From DASSUW01 sp963730535 (GTDB taxonomy: Bacteria; Actinomycetota; Thermoleophilia; Solirubrobacterales; Solirubrobacteraceae), in the NCBI GenBank assembly GCA_963730535.1, contig CAVSRU010000012.1, positions 868,001 to 932,000 on the forward strand: 64,000 nt of DNA, given 5' to 3'. Positions 58,481-64,000 of this stretch are shown here, in pieces (position 1 is the stretch's first letter; each line of letters opens with the position of its first letter). A model generated the notes under the pieces. The model made no database searches. It saw nothing but the letters and a program-made list of their open reading frames with translations, and was not told the origin of the DNA. Made by a program: the position numbers and the translations under genes.

Positions 58481-58487
58481 GAAGCCG

Positions 58488-64000
<5,513 letters not shown>

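Overview
The window is a 64 kb stretch of a very GC-rich, actinobacterial-type chromosome. Zinc-binding (C+) forms of S14, S4 and L36, GTG/TTG starts, -10 boxes of the TAnnnT type a few bases before start codons, and ECF sigma factors carrying their own zinc-finger anti-sigma domain fit a deep-branching actinobacterium such as the Solirubrobacterales/Thermoleophilia. That placement is inference from gene content, not a database match.

Positions 1-28.2 kb hold housekeeping and metabolic genes on both strands. In order they are: a secreted TolB-like propeller, ArfB, an ECF sigma/anti-sigma fusion, a leucine-type dehydrogenase, a metallo-beta-lactamase-fold hydrolase, a PQQ-type sugar dehydrogenase lipoprotein, a HipA-like kinase with a DUF3037 partner, acetoacetyl-CoA synthetase, a glucose-dehydrogenase-like operon, a PAS/GAF/SpoIIE-type phosphatase coupled to a phytoene-desaturase-like flavoprotein, tRNA-Pro(CGG), a second ECF sigma/anti-sigma fusion, a Nif3-like protein, a small HTH protein, a long-chain acyl-CoA synthetase, a patatin, a PBP4-type DD-carboxypeptidase, an orphan NarL-class histidine kinase, ligA and surE.

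Positions 28.3-64 kb are the transcription/translation supercluster, all on the minus strand. Read in the direction of transcription it is rpoB-rpoC / accessory genes / rpsL-rpsG / oxidoreductase / fusA-tuf / S10 operon (rpsJ to rpsQ) / spc operon (rplN to map) / rpmJ-rpsM-rpsK-rpsD-rpoA-rplQ-truA. It is interrupted at three places: about 7 kb between rpoC and rpsL, a membrane-protein gene and an oxidoreductase between rpsG and fusA, and a decayed gene plus a repeat between map and rpmJ, where infA normally lies. Three neighbouring ribosomal proteins have long low-complexity tails: S3 (C-terminal Gly/Arg), L22 (N-terminal) and S17 (N-terminal).

The most unusual signal is a family of non-coding, nested-palindrome repeats, at about 3435-3642, 32765-33069 and 57091-57404. 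They share inverted termini built on GTCAACGGCGGCTGGGTAGG. Two copies carry the same multi-hairpin core, including a perfect 16-bp palindrome; the third carries a different hairpin present twice. Tandem expansions of the terminal sequence sit at the edges of two copies, and the termini supply stop codons to adjacent reading frames. No transposase is visible. Other points of interest are an intrinsic terminator in the fusA leader, a set of probable leaderless promoters (one pointing to an ATC start codon), and apparent frameshifts in a PucR-type regulator, a metallo-hydrolase and a gene near rpmJ.
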